A DNA stretch of 64,000 nucleotides from Paenibacillus aestuarii. Its GTDB lineage: Bacteria > Bacillota > Bacilli > Paenibacillales > NBRC-103111. Shown here piece by piece: positions 51,903 to 62,226 of the stretch. Made by a program: the position numbers and the translations under genes. The notes under the pieces are model-generated. The model worked only from the letters and a program-made list of their open reading frames with translations, searched no databases and was not told where the DNA came from. The DNA lies in contig NZ_JAQFVF010000020.1 of NCBI RefSeq assembly GCF_027789125.1, forward strand, positions 124,001-188,000, read 5' to 3'. Each line of letters starts with the position of its first letter. Position 1 is the stretch's first letter.

Positions 51903-54786
51903 ACAAGACAATAAAGACAAAACCCGCGTGTATGAATACGCCAAATCGCTGAATATGAGCAGTAAAGAAATCATTACGATACTCAAACGTTTAAATATTC
52001 CAGTGAATAACCATATGAGCGTAATGGAAAATGATGCGGTAGATAAAGTAGAAAAGTTTTTTCGTGATATAAAAGCAAATGCGGCTGCCAAGAGAGCAGC
52101 CACGGACGGAGGCAATGTGAGTTCAACAACGACGAATCAGAAACCTGCATCGCAGGCTCCTGCACAGGAGAATAAAAATGCTGCAGCACCGGCTTCGAAG
52201 CCTGCTGCCCCAGAGCAAACAACAAGCGGCCAAAGCGCCCAAGCAAGCAATCAAACATCTGCGCAAGGACAATCGCAATCGCAATCGCAATCGCCTAGAC
52301 GCTCGGATGATCAATATGTAGCAAGCCGTCCGCAACCAGGTCGCGATCAGCGCTCCGGCGGTCAAGGGCATCGTCCAAGCAGTCAAGGCAGCTCCGGCGG
52401 TCAAGGCGGTTACCAAGGCCAACGTTCCGGCGGTCAAGGCAGTGGCGGCGGCCAAGGCGGTCAAGGCCAGCGTCAAGGCTACCAAGGACAACGTCCTAGC
52501 GGCCAAGGCGGCAGCGGCCAAGGCGGTCAAGGTCAACGTTCCGGTGACAGACCACCGTACCGTTCCAATGACCAGCGCCCGAACCAATCCGGTGGCGGTG
52601 GCTACAACTCGCGTCCCGGCGGTCAAGGCGGACAGGGCCAAGGCGGCAACCGTAGCGGCAACAATTCCGGTCCCCGTCCAGGCGGTTCATCCGGAGGGCA
52701 AATGGCATCTAGCCCAAGCGCGAACAGCGGTCGTCCGCAAGGCGGCGCTAACCGCAGCAGCGCAGGCAACAACCGTCCTAACCGTCCATTCGATAACCGC
52801 AACCAAAGCGGCAGACCGGTTATTCAAGAAGCGAAGCCGCAGTTCCACGTGGGCGCTTCGGCAGCAGAGCTGGATGAAGCGGCAGCAAGAGCCGGTGTGA
52901 AAACGCAAAAGAAAACAAAACCGACGCCAAATCGTTTTGACGATAATAAAGGCAAGCGCGGCCCTGGTGGTCAACGCGGCAATGCAAGAGGCAGATATCA
53001 ACAAGAGACTGTCAAAAAGGAAAAAATCGACAATACGCCGAAGAAAATCATCGTGCGCGGCACAATGACAGTAGGCGAAACTGCGAAATTGCTCCACAAA
53101 GATGCTTCCGAAGTGATCAAGAAGCTGTTGTTCTTGGGTACGATGGCAACCATCAACCAAGAGCTTGACCTGGATGCGATTCAATTGATCTCCAGCGAAT
53201 TCGGCGTTGAAGTTGAAGTGAAGATCAAAGTGGAAGAAGATAACTTTGAAACGATCGAAGAAGTGGATGATGAGGCTGATCTGCTTGAGCGTCCGCCAGT
53301 CGTTACCATCATGGGTCACGTTGACCACGGTAAAACAACACTTCTGGATGCCATCCGTTCGACGAACGTAACCGAAGGCGAAGCAGGCGGCATCACGCAG
53401 CACATTGGTGCTTATCAAGTTGAAGTAAATCAAAAGAAAATTACGTTCCTGGATACGCCTGGTCACGAAGCGTTCACAACGATGCGTGCCCGCGGTGCTC
53501 AGGTAACAGATATTACCATTATCGTCGTTGCAGCAGATGACGGTATCATGCCGCAAACCGTGGAAGCTATTAACCATGCGAAAGCAGCTAATGTGCCAAT
53601 CATCGTTGCGGTGAATAAAATTGATAAAGAGGGCGCAAACCCTGATCAAATCAAGCAAGCGATGACCGCTTATGAACTCGTTCCAGAGGAATGGGGCGGC
53701 GATACGATCTTCTGCGAAATTTCCGCGAAGCAGCGCATCGGTCTGGAAAACTTGCTGGAAATGATTCTGCTTGTTGCTGAAGTTCAAGAATACAAAGCAA
53801 ATCCGAACAAGCGTGCTAGAGGAACAGTTATCGAAGCTGAACTCGACAAAGGCCGCGGTCCGGTTGCGAGAATCTTGATCCAGCACGGTACGCTGAAAGT
53901 TGGCGACAGCTTCGTGGCAGGCGTTAACTTCGGCCGTGTACGTGCGATGGTCAACGACAAGGGCAAACGTCTCAAAGAAGCGGGTCCTTCGACACCGGTC
54001 GAAATCACTGGTTTGACCGAAGTTCCGCAAGCCGGCGATCCGTTCCTTGCTTATGAAGACGAGCGCAAAGCTAGAGATATCGCGGAACGCCGTGCAACAG
54101 CACTTCGTCAATCCGAGATGACAGCGAACTCGCGCGTGACACTGGATGACCTCTTTAAGCATATTAAAGATGGTGAAATTAAGGATCTGAACGTTATTAT
54201 CAAAGGGGACGTTCAAGGTTCCGTTGAAGCTTTGAAGAGCTCCCTGGAGAAAATTGAAGTCGAAGGCGTGCGCGTTAAGACACTTCATATCGGCGTAGGC
54301 GCGATCACGGAGTCCGATATTATTCTCGCTTCGGCTTCCAACGCCATTATCATCGGCTTTAACGTTCGCCCTGAGCCAGCTGCGAAAACGACAGCAGATC
54401 AAGAAAAAGTAGATATCCGTTTGCACAACATTATCTACAACGTTATCGAAGAAATCGAGCAAGCGATGAAAGGCATGCTGGATCCAGTCTTCAAAGAAGT
54501 GGCTCTTGGCAGTGCTGAAGTGCGTAACGTATTCAAAATTACGGGCGCCGGTACGATTGCAGGCTGTATGATAACCAACGGCAAAATTGTGCGTAATGCG
54601 CAAGCTCGCTTAGTCCGCGGCGGCATCGTCGTGTACGAGGGCAAAATCGATTCCTTGAAACGATTCAAAGATGATGCCAAAGAAGTTGCACAAGGTTACG
54701 AATGTGGTATATCTCTGGAGCGTTATCATGATATTAAAGAAGGGGACGTTATTGAAGCCTTCATCATGGAAACCGTTGAGAGGTGA
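51892..54786 (+). CDS. infB: Translation initiation factor IF-2 with long Gly/Gln-rich N-terminal linker
   Basis: GTPase that places fMet-tRNA on the 30S subunit. 964 residues, far longer than B. subtilis IF-2 (about 716). An IF2-N domain (about 5-55; [25 protein letters not shown]) is followed by about 330 residues of low complexity with [12 protein letters not shown] repeats. A second IF2-N unit comes next (about 385-440), then the G domain with GHVDHGKTT at about 475-483, DTPGHEAF and NKIDK, domain II, and the C-terminal fMet-tRNA-binding domain. It starts with TTG after GGAGGTGAAG. An internal start giving a shorter form is possible, as in other bacteria. Confidence 0.97.
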   Translation: MTNKQDNKDKTRVYEYAKSLNMSSKEIITILKRLNIPVNNHMSVMENDAVDKVEKFFRDIKANAAAKRAATDGGNVSSTTTNQKPASQAPAQENKNAAAPASKPAAPEQTTSGQSAQASNQTSAQGQSQSQSQSPRRSDDQYVASRPQPGRDQRSGGQGHRPSSQGSSGGQGGYQGQRSGGQGSGGGQGGQGQRQGYQGQRPSGQGGSGQGGQGQRSGDRPPYRSNDQRPNQSGGGGYNSRPGGQGGQGQGGNRSGNNSGPRPGGSSGGQMASSPSANSGRPQGGANRSSAGNNRPNRPFDNRNQSGRPVIQEAKPQFHVGASAAELDEAAARAGVKTQKKTKPTPNRFDDNKGKRGPGGQRGNARGRYQQETVKKEKIDNTPKKIIVRGTMTVGETAKLLHKDASEVIKKLLFLGTMATINQELDLDAIQLISSEFGVEVEVKIKVEEDNFETIEEVDDEADLLERPPVVTIMGHVDHGKTTLLDAIRSTNVTEGEAGGITQHIGAYQVEVNQKKITFLDTPGHEAFTTMRARGAQVTDITIIVVAADDGIMPQTVEAINHAKAANVPIIVAVNKIDKEGANPDQIKQAMTAYELVPEEWGGDTIFCEISAKQRIGLENLLEMILLVAEVQEYKANPNKRARGTVIEAELDKGRGPVARILIQHGTLKVGDSFVAGVNFGRVRAMVNDKGKRLKEAGPSTPVEITGLTEVPQAGDPFLAYEDERKARDIAERRATALRQSEMTANSRVTLDDLFKHIKDGEIKDLNVIIKGDVQGSVEALKSSLEKIEVEGVRVKTLHIGVGAITESDIILASASNAIIIGFNVRPEPAAKTTADQEKVDIRLHNIIYNVIEEIEQAMKGMLDPVFKEVALGSAEVRNVFKITGAGTIAGCMITNGKIVRNAQARLVRGGIVVYEGKIDSLKRFKDDAKEVAQGYECGISLERYHDIKEGDVIEAFIMETVER
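52270..52293 (+). repeat. Hexanucleotide microsatellite (CAATCG)4 in infB
   Basis: Four perfect CAATCG copies encode alternating Ser-Gln in the IF-2 linker. Being a multiple of three, slippage would change length without loss of frame. Confidence 0.9.
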
Positions 54787-54792
54787 TAACAG

Positions 54793-55152
54793 ATGGCAAG
54801 AGTTCGCGTAGGGCGAGTCGGCGAGCAAATTAAGAAAGAACTAAGCCAGATTGTGCAGTCAGAATTGAAAGATCCGCGTATCGGTTTTTTGACGGTTACC
54901 GGCGTTGATGTGACGAACGACTTATCATTGGCACGGGTGTACCTGAGTGTCATGGGTACCGAAGAAGAAAAGGCAGCGACTTTAAAGGCGCTGTCTGCCG
55001 GTGCCGGCTACATTCGTTCTGAGCTCGGCAAGCGCATTCGCTTGCGGAAGATTCCTGAGCTTCAATTCAAATTTGATGCATCGATCGATTATGGCAGCCG
55101 GATTGACAACCTGTTGCACCAGCTGAATCAGGAAGGAAATCCGAACGTATGA
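54793..55152 (+). CDS. rbfA: 30S ribosome-binding factor RbfA
   Basis: Assembly and cold-adaptation factor, 119 residues, KH-like fold: [37 protein letters not shown] and a C-terminal [22 protein letters not shown] signature. It starts 6 bases after the infB stop with GAGAGGTGAT in front. Overlaps nrnA (ATGA). The ylxP gene found between infB and rbfA in B. subtilis is missing here. Confidence 0.97.
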   Translation: MARVRVGRVGEQIKKELSQIVQSELKDPRIGFLTVTGVDVTNDLSLARVYLSVMGTEEEKAATLKALSAGAGYIRSELGKRIRLRKIPELQFKFDASIDYGSRIDNLLHQLNQEGNPNV

Positions 55153-56147
55153 ACAATGGAATGAACCATGCACCCGAATACGTGCAGCAGCTCGAAGCGG
55201 CTGCGAAGTTTATCGAGCAGCATGATGATTTCTTGGTGGTATCTCACATCCAACCGGATGGAGATGCCGCCAGTTCTACATATGCTACCGGCTGGATTTT
55301 GAGCCAGCTTGGGAAATCATTCACAATGATTAACGAAGGGGCTATGCCCTCTAAGTTTTCCTTTTTATCTGGAAGCGGTCAGATCGTGAATTATAGCCAG
55401 GGGACCCCGAATCGGGTTTTTCGGGCCATTATAAGTGTGGATTGTGCTGATTTTTCCAGAATGGGTAAGATCAGCACTCTTTTTGATGAGCAGGTTCAGC
55501 TGCTCAATATTGATCATCATCCGACGAATGATCGCTTCGGCACATGCCATTTGATCAAGGATGATGCTGCAGCTACGGTGCAGATTCTTTATGATTTGGC
55601 GATGCACATGATGCTGACACCGGATTTGGCGTTCGCGGATTGTATCTATACGGGTCTGCTGACAGACACGGGCGGCTTCCGCTACTCCAGCACGACGCCG
55701 GAAGTGATGCAGATCGGTGCGACGCTGCTGAAGCTTGGCGTACAAGGTTCCGACATTGCCGAGCAAGTGTTGGAGCGATTGACATATGCTCAGACTGTGC
55801 TGCTGCAAAAAGCGTTGTCGACGCTCGCTTTCGCTCACGATCGCAAGCTGGCATGGATCGCCGTGTCGTTAGCGGATCTGGAATCCACCGGGGCCACCAG
55901 TGAAGATCTGGACGGACTCGTCAATTATCCGCGCAATATCGAAGGCGTTGAAGTCGGCATGCTGTTCAAGGAGAAGACGCCAGGCGTCATCAAGGTGAGC
56001 CTGCGCTCGGCCGGCAAAGTGGATGTCGCGCAAATTGCTCAATCGTTGGGCGGCGGCGGACACGTGCGTGCCTCAGGTTGTACGGTACACGGCACTCTGG
56101 AAGAGGCCGTAGCTAGTATGGTTCAGGAAGTAGGGAAGACACTCTAA
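55149..56147 (+). CDS. nrnA: Bifunctional oligoribonuclease/pAp phosphatase NrnA
   Basis: DHH-DHHA1 phosphoesterase that degrades nano-RNA and 3'-phosphoadenosine 5'-phosphate. 332 residues with motif [14 protein letters not shown], the DHH motif IDHHPTN (Asp122-His124) and the C-terminal DHHA1 motif [11 protein letters not shown]. Its start overlaps the rbfA stop, and its stop overlaps the truB start (TAATG). In B. subtilis nrnA lies elsewhere; in several other Firmicutes it sits between rbfA and truB as here. Confidence 0.95.
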   Translation: MNNGMNHAPEYVQQLEAAAKFIEQHDDFLVVSHIQPDGDAASSTYATGWILSQLGKSFTMINEGAMPSKFSFLSGSGQIVNYSQGTPNRVFRAIISVDCADFSRMGKISTLFDEQVQLLNIDHHPTNDRFGTCHLIKDDAAATVQILYDLAMHMMLTPDLAFADCIYTGLLTDTGGFRYSSTTPEVMQIGATLLKLGVQGSDIAEQVLERLTYAQTVLLQKALSTLAFAHDRKLAWIAVSLADLESTGATSEDLDGLVNYPRNIEGVEVGMLFKEKTPGVIKVSLRSAGKVDVAQIAQSLGGGGHVRASGCTVHGTLEEAVASMVQEVGKTL

Positions 56148-57061
56148 TGACGCTTGAAGGCATTTTACCCGTATGGAAGCCTGAAGGCTTTACTTCACAT
56201 GATGTGGTGGCAAAAGTAAGACGGATTTTGGGAATCAAACGTATTGGCCACACAGGCACTTTGGATCCGCAAGTTACGGGGGTTCTGCCGCTATGTGTCG
56301 GACGGGCGACCCGGATGGTGGAATACATCCAGGAACTTCCCAAACAGTACGAAGCGGTGCTGCGAATTGGCCTGTCCACGGATACAGAGGACATGACGGG
56401 AACCGTTCTAGCGGAAGTCGGCGATGTTTCTCTGACCGAAGCGCAGGTACGCAAGGCCTTAGCTTCGTTCATTGGTGAAATCGAACAAGTGCCGCCGATG
56501 TTCTCGGCTGTTAAAGTGGATGGCAAGCGGCTCTACGAGCTGGCGCGAGAAGGCAAAGAGATTGAGCGCAAAAGCCGTAAGGTCACGATCCATGAACTGG
56601 ACATCCTGGACATGAACTTGGAAGCGCCGCAGCCGGAAATTCATTTCTGCGTTACTTGCTCCAAGGGCACTTACATCCGTACCTTGTGCGTTGATATCGG
56701 CAAAGCGCTGGGCTATCCGGCAGTGATGAAAAGCTTAATCCGCACATCTACGGGCAATCTGCGTAAGGAGCAGTGCCTGACATTCGAACAAATCGAACAG
56801 TTGAAGCAAGATGGCACCCTACAGGCGCATATGATCCCTATGGATCAAGCAATCAGCCATATTCCGGCTGTTCGGCTTGATAGCGTAGAAGCAGTCCATG
56901 CTTTGCAGGGAAAGCGGCTGAAGTTGGATGCACAGCGTGCTGAACAGATTGGCGCCGCTGATGCCTTACTCCGCGCATATTCGGCGGATGACAAGTTTTT
57001 AGGTCTTTTTGAATGGAACGGTGCAAGCCGCAGCCTGTCGCCAGCAAAAGTTTTCCTCTAA
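56147..57061 (+). CDS. truB: tRNA pseudouridine(55) synthase TruB
   Basis: Makes pseudouridine-55 in the T-loop. 304 residues with catalytic Asp40 in GHTGTLDPQVTGVLPLCVGRATR, then YEAVLRIGLSTDTEDMTG and the KGTYIRTLCVDIG motif. A PUA-like region ends the protein. Together with trmFO at the start of the window, both universal T-loop modifications are encoded here. Confidence 0.97.
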   Translation: MTLEGILPVWKPEGFTSHDVVAKVRRILGIKRIGHTGTLDPQVTGVLPLCVGRATRMVEYIQELPKQYEAVLRIGLSTDTEDMTGTVLAEVGDVSLTEAQVRKALASFIGEIEQVPPMFSAVKVDGKRLYELAREGKEIERKSRKVTIHELDILDMNLEAPQPEIHFCVTCSKGTYIRTLCVDIGKALGYPAVMKSLIRTSTGNLRKEQCLTFEQIEQLKQDGTLQAHMIPMDQAISHIPAVRLDSVEAVHALQGKRLKLDAQRAEQIGAADALLRAYSADDKFLGLFEWNGASRSLSPAKVFL

Positions 57062-57118
57062 ACGCTTATTTATTCTTCTTACTGGACAGGTCGAAATAGG
57101 TAGGTGAAATGAACTTAT

Positions 57119-58063
57119 ATGCAAATATTTCCAATAACATATCCGATCGATGTGGAGCAGAACTCCCTTTACATCGGCAAGCAGGTGGTCGCGATCGGTG
57201 ACTTCGATGGCGTTCATATGGGACACCGTGAAGTGATCGGCCGGGCGGTACAAACGGCAAAGCACCTTGGACTGCCCTCTGCCATTATGACGTTTGACCC
57301 TCATCCAAGGGCCATCATGGGCCAGGACAAGTACACGGAGCTGCTGACCCCGCGGGAGCGCAAGATGGAGATCTTCTCCAGCTTAGGTGTCGACCACGTT
57401 TATATCGTCACATTTGATGCTTCGCTTATGCGCTTGACACCGGAGCATTTTGTCGACCATGTGCTGGACAAGCTCGGGGTGGAAAGCGTTGTTTGCGGCT
57501 TTGACTTTACATTCGGCTTTCAAGGCAAAGGCACACCAGATACGTTGTGCGAGCTGAGTCATGGCAAGTTTACCGTGGAGGTCGTAAGGCCGTTTCAGAT
57601 GAATGGGGAAAAAGTCAGCAGCACGCTCATCCGCGAGTCGTTACAGAGCGGCGACCTCGACACGGTCACACGGCTTCTCGGCCGCACCTACAGCCTGAGA
57701 GGAACGGTTGTCGATGGCGACAAGCGGGGCCGCACGATCGGGTTTCCGACAGCGAATATCCAATTGGATGAGCCTTATGTCGTTCCGATTCATGGGGTGT
57801 ATGCGGTTAAAGCGACAGTAAATGGGGAAAGCTATAGAGGTGTTATGAATATCGGCGTGAAGCCGACGTTCAAAACCGGCGAGCTGAAGCCGTCGCTCGA
57901 AGCCCATCTCTTTGATTTCTCTCAGCAAATCTATGGCGAGACAATGACCGTAGAGTTAGTCGCTTTCTTACGGGAAGAGCGCAAATTTACGTCCATTGAT
58001 GCGCTGATTACACAAATCAAGCTCGATTCGGATGCGGCGCGCGCGAGATTGTCGGAAATTTAA
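57119..58063 (+). CDS. ribF: Bifunctional riboflavin kinase/FAD synthetase RibF
   Basis: Converts riboflavin to FMN and then FAD. 314 residues: an N-terminal nucleotidyltransferase domain (AIGDFDGVHMGHREVIGRA, MTFDPHPRAIMG) and a C-terminal flavokinase domain (GRTIGFPTANIQLDE). The ATG at 57119 is used; AGGTGAA at 57102-57108 is near. It follows truB, the standard place (ribC in B. subtilis). FAD made here is the cofactor of TrmFO. Confidence 0.96.
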   Translation: MQIFPITYPIDVEQNSLYIGKQVVAIGDFDGVHMGHREVIGRAVQTAKHLGLPSAIMTFDPHPRAIMGQDKYTELLTPRERKMEIFSSLGVDHVYIVTFDASLMRLTPEHFVDHVLDKLGVESVVCGFDFTFGFQGKGTPDTLCELSHGKFTVEVVRPFQMNGEKVSSTLIRESLQSGDLDTVTRLLGRTYSLRGTVVDGDKRGRTIGFPTANIQLDEPYVVPIHGVYAVKATVNGESYRGVMNIGVKPTFKTGELKPSLEAHLFDFSQQIYGETMTVELVAFLREERKFTSIDALITQIKLDSDAARARLSEI

Positions 58064-58083
58064 CCGCTAGTTGCAAACAGGCA

Positions 58084-58113
58084 TTTACTTCTGCCTAGCA
58101 CCTATGCTATACT
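58084..58113 (+). promoter_or_regulatory. Probable promoter of rpsO
   Basis: TTTACT (58084-58089), 18-base spacer, TATACT (58108-58113) with TGC in front (extended -10). The predicted leader is about 108 bases. Confidence 0.65.
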
Positions 58114-58147
58114 AACTAACGTTGTCAAAAAATAATATTTTTTTGGC

Positions 58148-58192
58148 GCTAAACCTTAGCTTGGAACCGCGCTATCACCGGCGTGATCTCGG
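58148..58192 (+). promoter_or_regulatory. Structured rpsO leader, candidate S15 autoregulatory element
   Basis: Hairpin 1: GCTAA (58148-58152) with TTAGC (58156-58160). Hairpin 2: ATCAC (58174-58178) with GTGAT (58183-58187), enclosed by CCG (58167-58169) and CGG (58190-58192). It lies upstream of AGGAGGTGA of rpsO. S15 leaders that bind S15 are known in several phyla, including Geobacillus. Whether this one matches that class is not shown. Confidence 0.5.
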
Positions 58193-58228
58193 CTACAGGG
58201 GATATTACGATACAGGAGGTGACCTAGG

Positions 58229-58498
58229 ATGGCATTAACACAAGAGCGCAAAACTCAACTGATCCAAACTCACAAGGTACACGATACCGACACGGGTTCT
58301 CCAGAGGTACAAATCGCTATCCTTACGGAAAACATTGTTAACCTGACAGATCATTTGCGGACACACAAGAAAGATCATCATTCCCGCCGTGGTTTGCTTA
58401 AAATGGTTGGACAACGCCGTAAGCTGCTGACATACCTGAAGAACAAAGATGTGAGCCGTTACAGTGCTTTGATTGAGAAGCTTGGCTTGCGTCGATAA
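58229..58498 (+). CDS. rpsO: 30S ribosomal protein S15
   Basis: 89 residues with the family core [47 protein letters not shown]. Start after AGGAGGTGACCTAGG. S15 nucleates assembly of the 30S platform. It is flanked by a structured leader and a terminator, and precedes pnp as in most bacteria. Confidence 0.98.
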   Translation: MALTQERKTQLIQTHKVHDTDTGSPEVQIAILTENIVNLTDHLRTHKKDHHSRRGLLKMVGQRRKLLTYLKNKDVSRYSALIEKLGLRR

Positions 58499-58512
58499 AA
58501 CCGACACCTAAG

Positions 58513-58580
58513 AAGCAACCTGTTGCTCCTTTGCTGAGCTGAATAAGCTAAAGCGAAGTGCGGCAACGTGGTTGCTTTTT
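58513..58580 (+). terminator. Terminator between rpsO and pnp
   Basis: AAGCAACC (58513-58520) pairs with GGTTGCTT (58570-58577), followed by T-run to 58580. The loop of about 49 bases holds an AGCT/AGCT hairpin. The 160-base gap to pnp also has CTTAC/GTAAG (58694-58706) shortly before the pnp ribosome binding site. Confidence 0.75.
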
Positions 58581-58740
58581 CGTGTATTTTAAAACTGCAA
58601 AAGAAGGAAATACTAGTCATTACGCAGAAATAGAGGAAGACAGCAAGACAAGAATACATAGCAAATAATCCCTTTATCAATGGGTAATAGCAGCTTACCT
58701 TGTAAGTTTGACTATGATGAAAACGTTTAAGGAGGATCTT

Positions 58741-60843
58741 ATGGAGAAAAGAGTACAAATGGAACTTGGCGGCCGCCCGTTCATTCTTGAAACAGGCCGA
58801 CTTGCTAAGCAAGCCAACGCAGCGGTAACAGCCCGCTATGGCGATACCGTTGTTCTTTGTACAGTAACGGCATCCAGCGAGCCGAAGGACCTGGATTTTT
58901 TCCCGTTAACTGTCAACTATGAAGAAAGATTATACTCGGTCGGTAAAATCCCTGGTGGATTTATCAAACGTGAAGGCCGTCCCAGTGAAAAAGCGATCCT
59001 GGCCAGCCGTCTGACAGACCGTCCGATTCGCCCGTTGTTCCCGGAAGGCTTCCGTAACGATGTGCAAATCGTCTCGATCGTCATGAGCGTGGATCAGGAA
59101 TGTTCCCCGGAGATTGCCTCGATGATCGGTACTTCCGCTGCGCTTGCGATTTCTGATGTTCCGTTTAACGGACCAATCGGTGGCGTAATCGTCGGTCGGG
59201 TAGATGGTCAGTTCGTGATCAACCCGACGACTGAGCAAGCCGAGAAGAGCGACATTCATTTGACTGTAGCCGGTACGAAAGACGCCATCATGATGGTTGA
59301 AGCCGGTGCGAATGAAGTGCCAGAGGAAGTCATGCTCGAAGCGATCATGTACGGTCACGACGAAATCCGCAAAATTGTCGCTGTCATTGAAGAGCTGGTC
59401 GCGCAAGCGGGCAAGCCGAAGATGGAAGTGAAGCTGCATGCAGTTGACGCGGCTGTGAGCCAGGCCGTTCGCGAGTTCGCACAAGCGCGTTTGGTGGAAG
59501 CGATTAAAATTCCTGAGAAGCACGCCCGTCAAGAAGCGATCGACGCTGTCAATGCCGAAGCGGTTGCGCATTTCACTGAAGTTTACGCGGACACGCCTGA
59601 TGCGATGGATGATGTGAAAGAAACGCTGTACGATATTGTCAAAGAAGAAGTACGCCGTCTCATTACGCACGACAAAGTTAGACCAGATGGCCGTAAATTA
59701 GAAGAAATCCGTCCAATCGAGTGCGACATCACGCTCCTGCCTCGTACACACGGATCTGGATTGTTCACACGCGGTCAAACGCAAGCTTTAAGCATATGTA
59801 CACTCGGTGCGCTTGGCGATGTACAAATTCTGGATGGCTTGGATTTAACCGAAACTAAGCGCTTCATGCATCACTACAACTTCCCGCCGTTCTCTGTTGG
59901 TGAAGCAAGACCGCTTCGTCCTCCAGGCCGCCGCGAAATCGGTCACGGGGCATTAGGCGAGCGCGCGCTTGAGCCGATCATTCCGAACGAAACGGATTTC
60001 CCTTATACCATCCGCCTTGTATCAGAAGTGTTGGAATCCAACGGATCTACGTCGCAAGCGAGTATCTGTGCGAGTACACTTGCGCTGATGGATGCGGGCG
60101 TACCGATCAAAGCACCTGTAGCCGGTATCGCGATGGGCTTGATCAAAGATGGCGATCACTTCTCTATCCTGTCGGATATTCAAGGGATGGAAGATCACCT
60201 CGGCGACATGGACTTTAAAGTTGCAGGAACAGCCAAGGGCGTTACGGCACTGCAAATGGATATCAAAATCGACGGCATCGACCGCAATATTTTGCAGCAG
60301 TCTTTGGAGCAAGCCAAAGAAGGACGTATGCATATCTTGAACAAAATGCTGTCACGAATTGACGAGCCGAAGAAATCCCTTTCTCCCTATGCGCCTAAAA
60401 TTATTACGATGCAAATCAATCCGGATAAAATCCGTGACGTTATCGGTGCTGGCGGTAAAATTATCAATAAAATTATTGAAGAAACCGGCGTAAAAATCGA
60501 TATCGAGCAAGATGGCCGCGTCTACATCGCTTCCTCGAACCAAGAGATGAACGAGAAGGCACGTTCCATTATCGAAGGCATCGTGCGTGAAGTCGTAGTT
60601 GGCGAAACTTACCTCGGTACAGTCAAACGCGTAGAGAAATTCGGCGCCTTTGTTGAAATTCTTCCTGGTAAAGAAGGTCTGGTTCACATTTCCCAGCTTT
60701 CGACTGAACGTGTCGCTAAGGTGGAAGATGTGGTAAATGTCGGTGACCAAATTACGGTCAAAGTAACCGAGATCGACCAGCAAGGCAGAGTAAACCTTTC
60801 GCGCAAAGCAACCTTAACTCCGCAAGTCCCGGCCCAAACTTAA
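58741..60843 (+). CDS. pnp: Polyribonucleotide nucleotidyltransferase (PNPase)
   Basis: Phosphorolytic 3'-5' exoribonuclease of the degradosome. The ATG at 58741 follows AAGGAGG and gives 700 residues. It has two RNase PH domains ([39 protein letters not shown] and [29 protein letters not shown]), KH ([24 protein letters not shown]) and S1 ([33 protein letters not shown]). A 33-base longer in-frame start at 58708 precedes the ribosome binding site and is rejected. Confidence 0.98.
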   Translation: MEKRVQMELGGRPFILETGRLAKQANAAVTARYGDTVVLCTVTASSEPKDLDFFPLTVNYEERLYSVGKIPGGFIKREGRPSEKAILASRLTDRPIRPLFPEGFRNDVQIVSIVMSVDQECSPEIASMIGTSAALAISDVPFNGPIGGVIVGRVDGQFVINPTTEQAEKSDIHLTVAGTKDAIMMVEAGANEVPEEVMLEAIMYGHDEIRKIVAVIEELVAQAGKPKMEVKLHAVDAAVSQAVREFAQARLVEAIKIPEKHARQEAIDAVNAEAVAHFTEVYADTPDAMDDVKETLYDIVKEEVRRLITHDKVRPDGRKLEEIRPIECDITLLPRTHGSGLFTRGQTQALSICTLGALGDVQILDGLDLTETKRFMHHYNFPPFSVGEARPLRPPGRREIGHGALGERALEPIIPNETDFPYTIRLVSEVLESNGSTSQASICASTLALMDAGVPIKAPVAGIAMGLIKDGDHFSILSDIQGMEDHLGDMDFKVAGTAKGVTALQMDIKIDGIDRNILQQSLEQAKEGRMHILNKMLSRIDEPKKSLSPYAPKIITMQINPDKIRDVIGAGGKIINKIIEETGVKIDIEQDGRVYIASSNQEMNEKARSIIEGIVREVVVGETYLGTVKRVEKFGAFVEILPGKEGLVHISQLSTERVAKVEDVVNVGDQITVKVTEIDQQGRVNLSRKATLTPQVPAQT

Positions 60844-60849
60844 AGCCGT

Positions 60850-60915
60850 GTGACTTGCGAAGTCACAACTTCATCAAGTCCGGATAAAGAGTCAGATCAA
60901 TCTGTCTCTTTTTTT
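60850..60915 (+). terminator. Tandem hairpins with terminator after pnp
   Basis: First, GTGACTT (60850-60856) with AAGTCAC (60860-60866), no T-tract. Second, AAAGAG-T-CAGA with TCTG-T-CTCTTT (60886-60911), followed by a run of T to 60915. The second is a typical terminator. Confidence 0.88.
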
Positions 60916-61024
60916 GTGTTGTTCTAACCTTGTCCTCCTCTGCATACGATCAGAAAATAAGGAAAACTTATGCTAGTGATGGTTTTTTACATCCACTAGT
61001 CAAAGACCTTGGGAGGAACAACGC

Positions 61025-62095
61025 ATGCAAGTCAAAAGATGGCTGCTGCTTGGAGGCGTTTTTGCAATCGTGCTGTTCGCCATCCAGGCTGTCCCTGACA
61101 TTGGAACTTATATACAAGCGGTAAAATCAGGAGATCTGCCGAGCTTTGAGGACAATGACCCGAGCTTGGAAGTGGATGAGGCGGAGGCGATGCCAGTTAT
61201 GGCGATGGCCTCGGTGCAGACCAAGTCCGAAGAAGGGATCCAAGTCAGCCGCAATCGTCTCTTGGATATTATTAAAGCGGAGGCGGCCAAGCGGAGGATA
61301 GCTCCGATCAATGCGAAGATGGATCCAGTGTGGAAAGCAATTCCCGGATATAACGGGTTAGAGGTGGACATTGACGAAACGCTGAAGTTGGCCGAGCATC
61401 ATTTTACCCCAGGCAAAATTCATTACATTATGAAAGAAGTTCCGCCTGCGATCCAGCTCGATGACTTGGGGCCAAGCCCGATCTATAAGGGCAACCCGAA
61501 AAAGCCGATGGCGTCCATCATGATCAATGTCGCCTGGGGCAATGAGTATTTGCCGCGCATTCTGGAGACGCTGCGCAAGGAGAATGTGCATGCCACCTTT
61601 TTCTTCGACGGCAGTTGGCTGAAAAAGAACGTGGAGACGGCGAAACTGATTCAACGCGAAGGACATGAGCTCTCGAATCATGCTTATTCGCATAAGGACA
61701 TGCGGAGCATTAGCCGGTCCAAAGCGGTTGAAGAAATTTCCAAGACGGAAGATCTGCTCAAGCAGCAACTAGGTGTGAACAATACGCTGTTTGCGCCGCC
61801 ATCGGGCTATTTCAACGAAGAAACGGTCCGTGTTGCCGCGGATTTCAAGCTCAGAACGGTGCTGTGGACGTTTGATACGATCGATTGGAGAAATCCCGGT
61901 GCCGACCGCATCATCGAGCGCCTATCCCGAAACATCGAACCCGGTACCTTGATCCTGATGCATCCGACGGCATCTTCCAGCCAAGCGCTGGGCGGGATGA
62001 TCAAAGTGATCAAGAATAAAGGCTTGACGCTGGGTACGGTCAGCGAGCTGCTATCTTCGAATCGCGTCCCGGATACGAGCATGATGATGCCGTAA
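61025..62095 (+). CDS. ylxY: YlxY-family polysaccharide deacetylase-like sporulation protein
   Basis: 356 residues. An N-terminal signal-anchor (LLLGGVFAIVLFAIQAV) precedes a charged region and a NodB-fold domain (about 160-345). Motif 2 is intact (SNHAYSH, His219 and His223), but motif 1, normally TFDDG, reads NVAWG (residues 168-172), so both aspartates are replaced. Later motifs include APPSGYFNEETV and ILMHPT. The family is restricted to endospore formers and lies between pnp and mlpA in B. subtilis too. It may be non-catalytic or use altered chemistry. Confidence 0.92.
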   Translation: MQVKRWLLLGGVFAIVLFAIQAVPDIGTYIQAVKSGDLPSFEDNDPSLEVDEAEAMPVMAMASVQTKSEEGIQVSRNRLLDIIKAEAAKRRIAPINAKMDPVWKAIPGYNGLEVDIDETLKLAEHHFTPGKIHYIMKEVPPAIQLDDLGPSPIYKGNPKKPMASIMINVAWGNEYLPRILETLRKENVHATFFFDGSWLKKNVETAKLIQREGHELSNHAYSHKDMRSISRSKAVEEISKTEDLLKQQLGVNNTLFAPPSGYFNEETVRVAADFKLRTVLWTFDTIDWRNPGADRIIERLSRNIEPGTLILMHPTASSSQALGGMIKVIKNKGLTLGTVSELLSSNRVPDTSMMMP

Positions 62096-62141
62096 GGCAA
62101 GCGGATTTGTGTGAAATGGAAATCTGTGGGTAACAACTTGT

Positions 62142-62170
62142 TTGTGTCAGACGAACATTTTTGTTAGACT
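62142..62170 (+). promoter_or_regulatory. Candidate promoter of mlpA-dut
   Basis: TTGTGT (62142-62147), 17-base spacer, TAGACT (62165-62170) with TGT in front (extended -10). It is in the 131-base gap after ylxY. Confidence 0.5.
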
Positions 62171-62226
62171 AATGAAGTATATATGGGGAATAGACATTTT
62201 GGCGTAACAATCGAGGAGGAACCCTG

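Noticed and set aside
52687..54603. Long open frame (638 codons) on the minus strand across infB
   Set aside because: It lies wholly antisense to the conserved infB coding sequence, has an improbable composition and no ribosome binding site; it is a shadow of infB codon bias.
58123..58144. A/T-only palindrome (A6TA...TAT6) upstream of rpsO taken as a terminator for ribF
   Set aside because: It has no G/C pairs and lies downstream of the likely rpsO -10 box, so it would make a very weak stem; more likely an AT-rich leader segment.
62152..62167. LexA/DinR-like box (CGAAC...GTTAG) upstream of mlpA-dut
   Set aside because: The half-sites are six bases apart instead of four and the right half is degenerate, so it does not fit the Bacillus SOS box.
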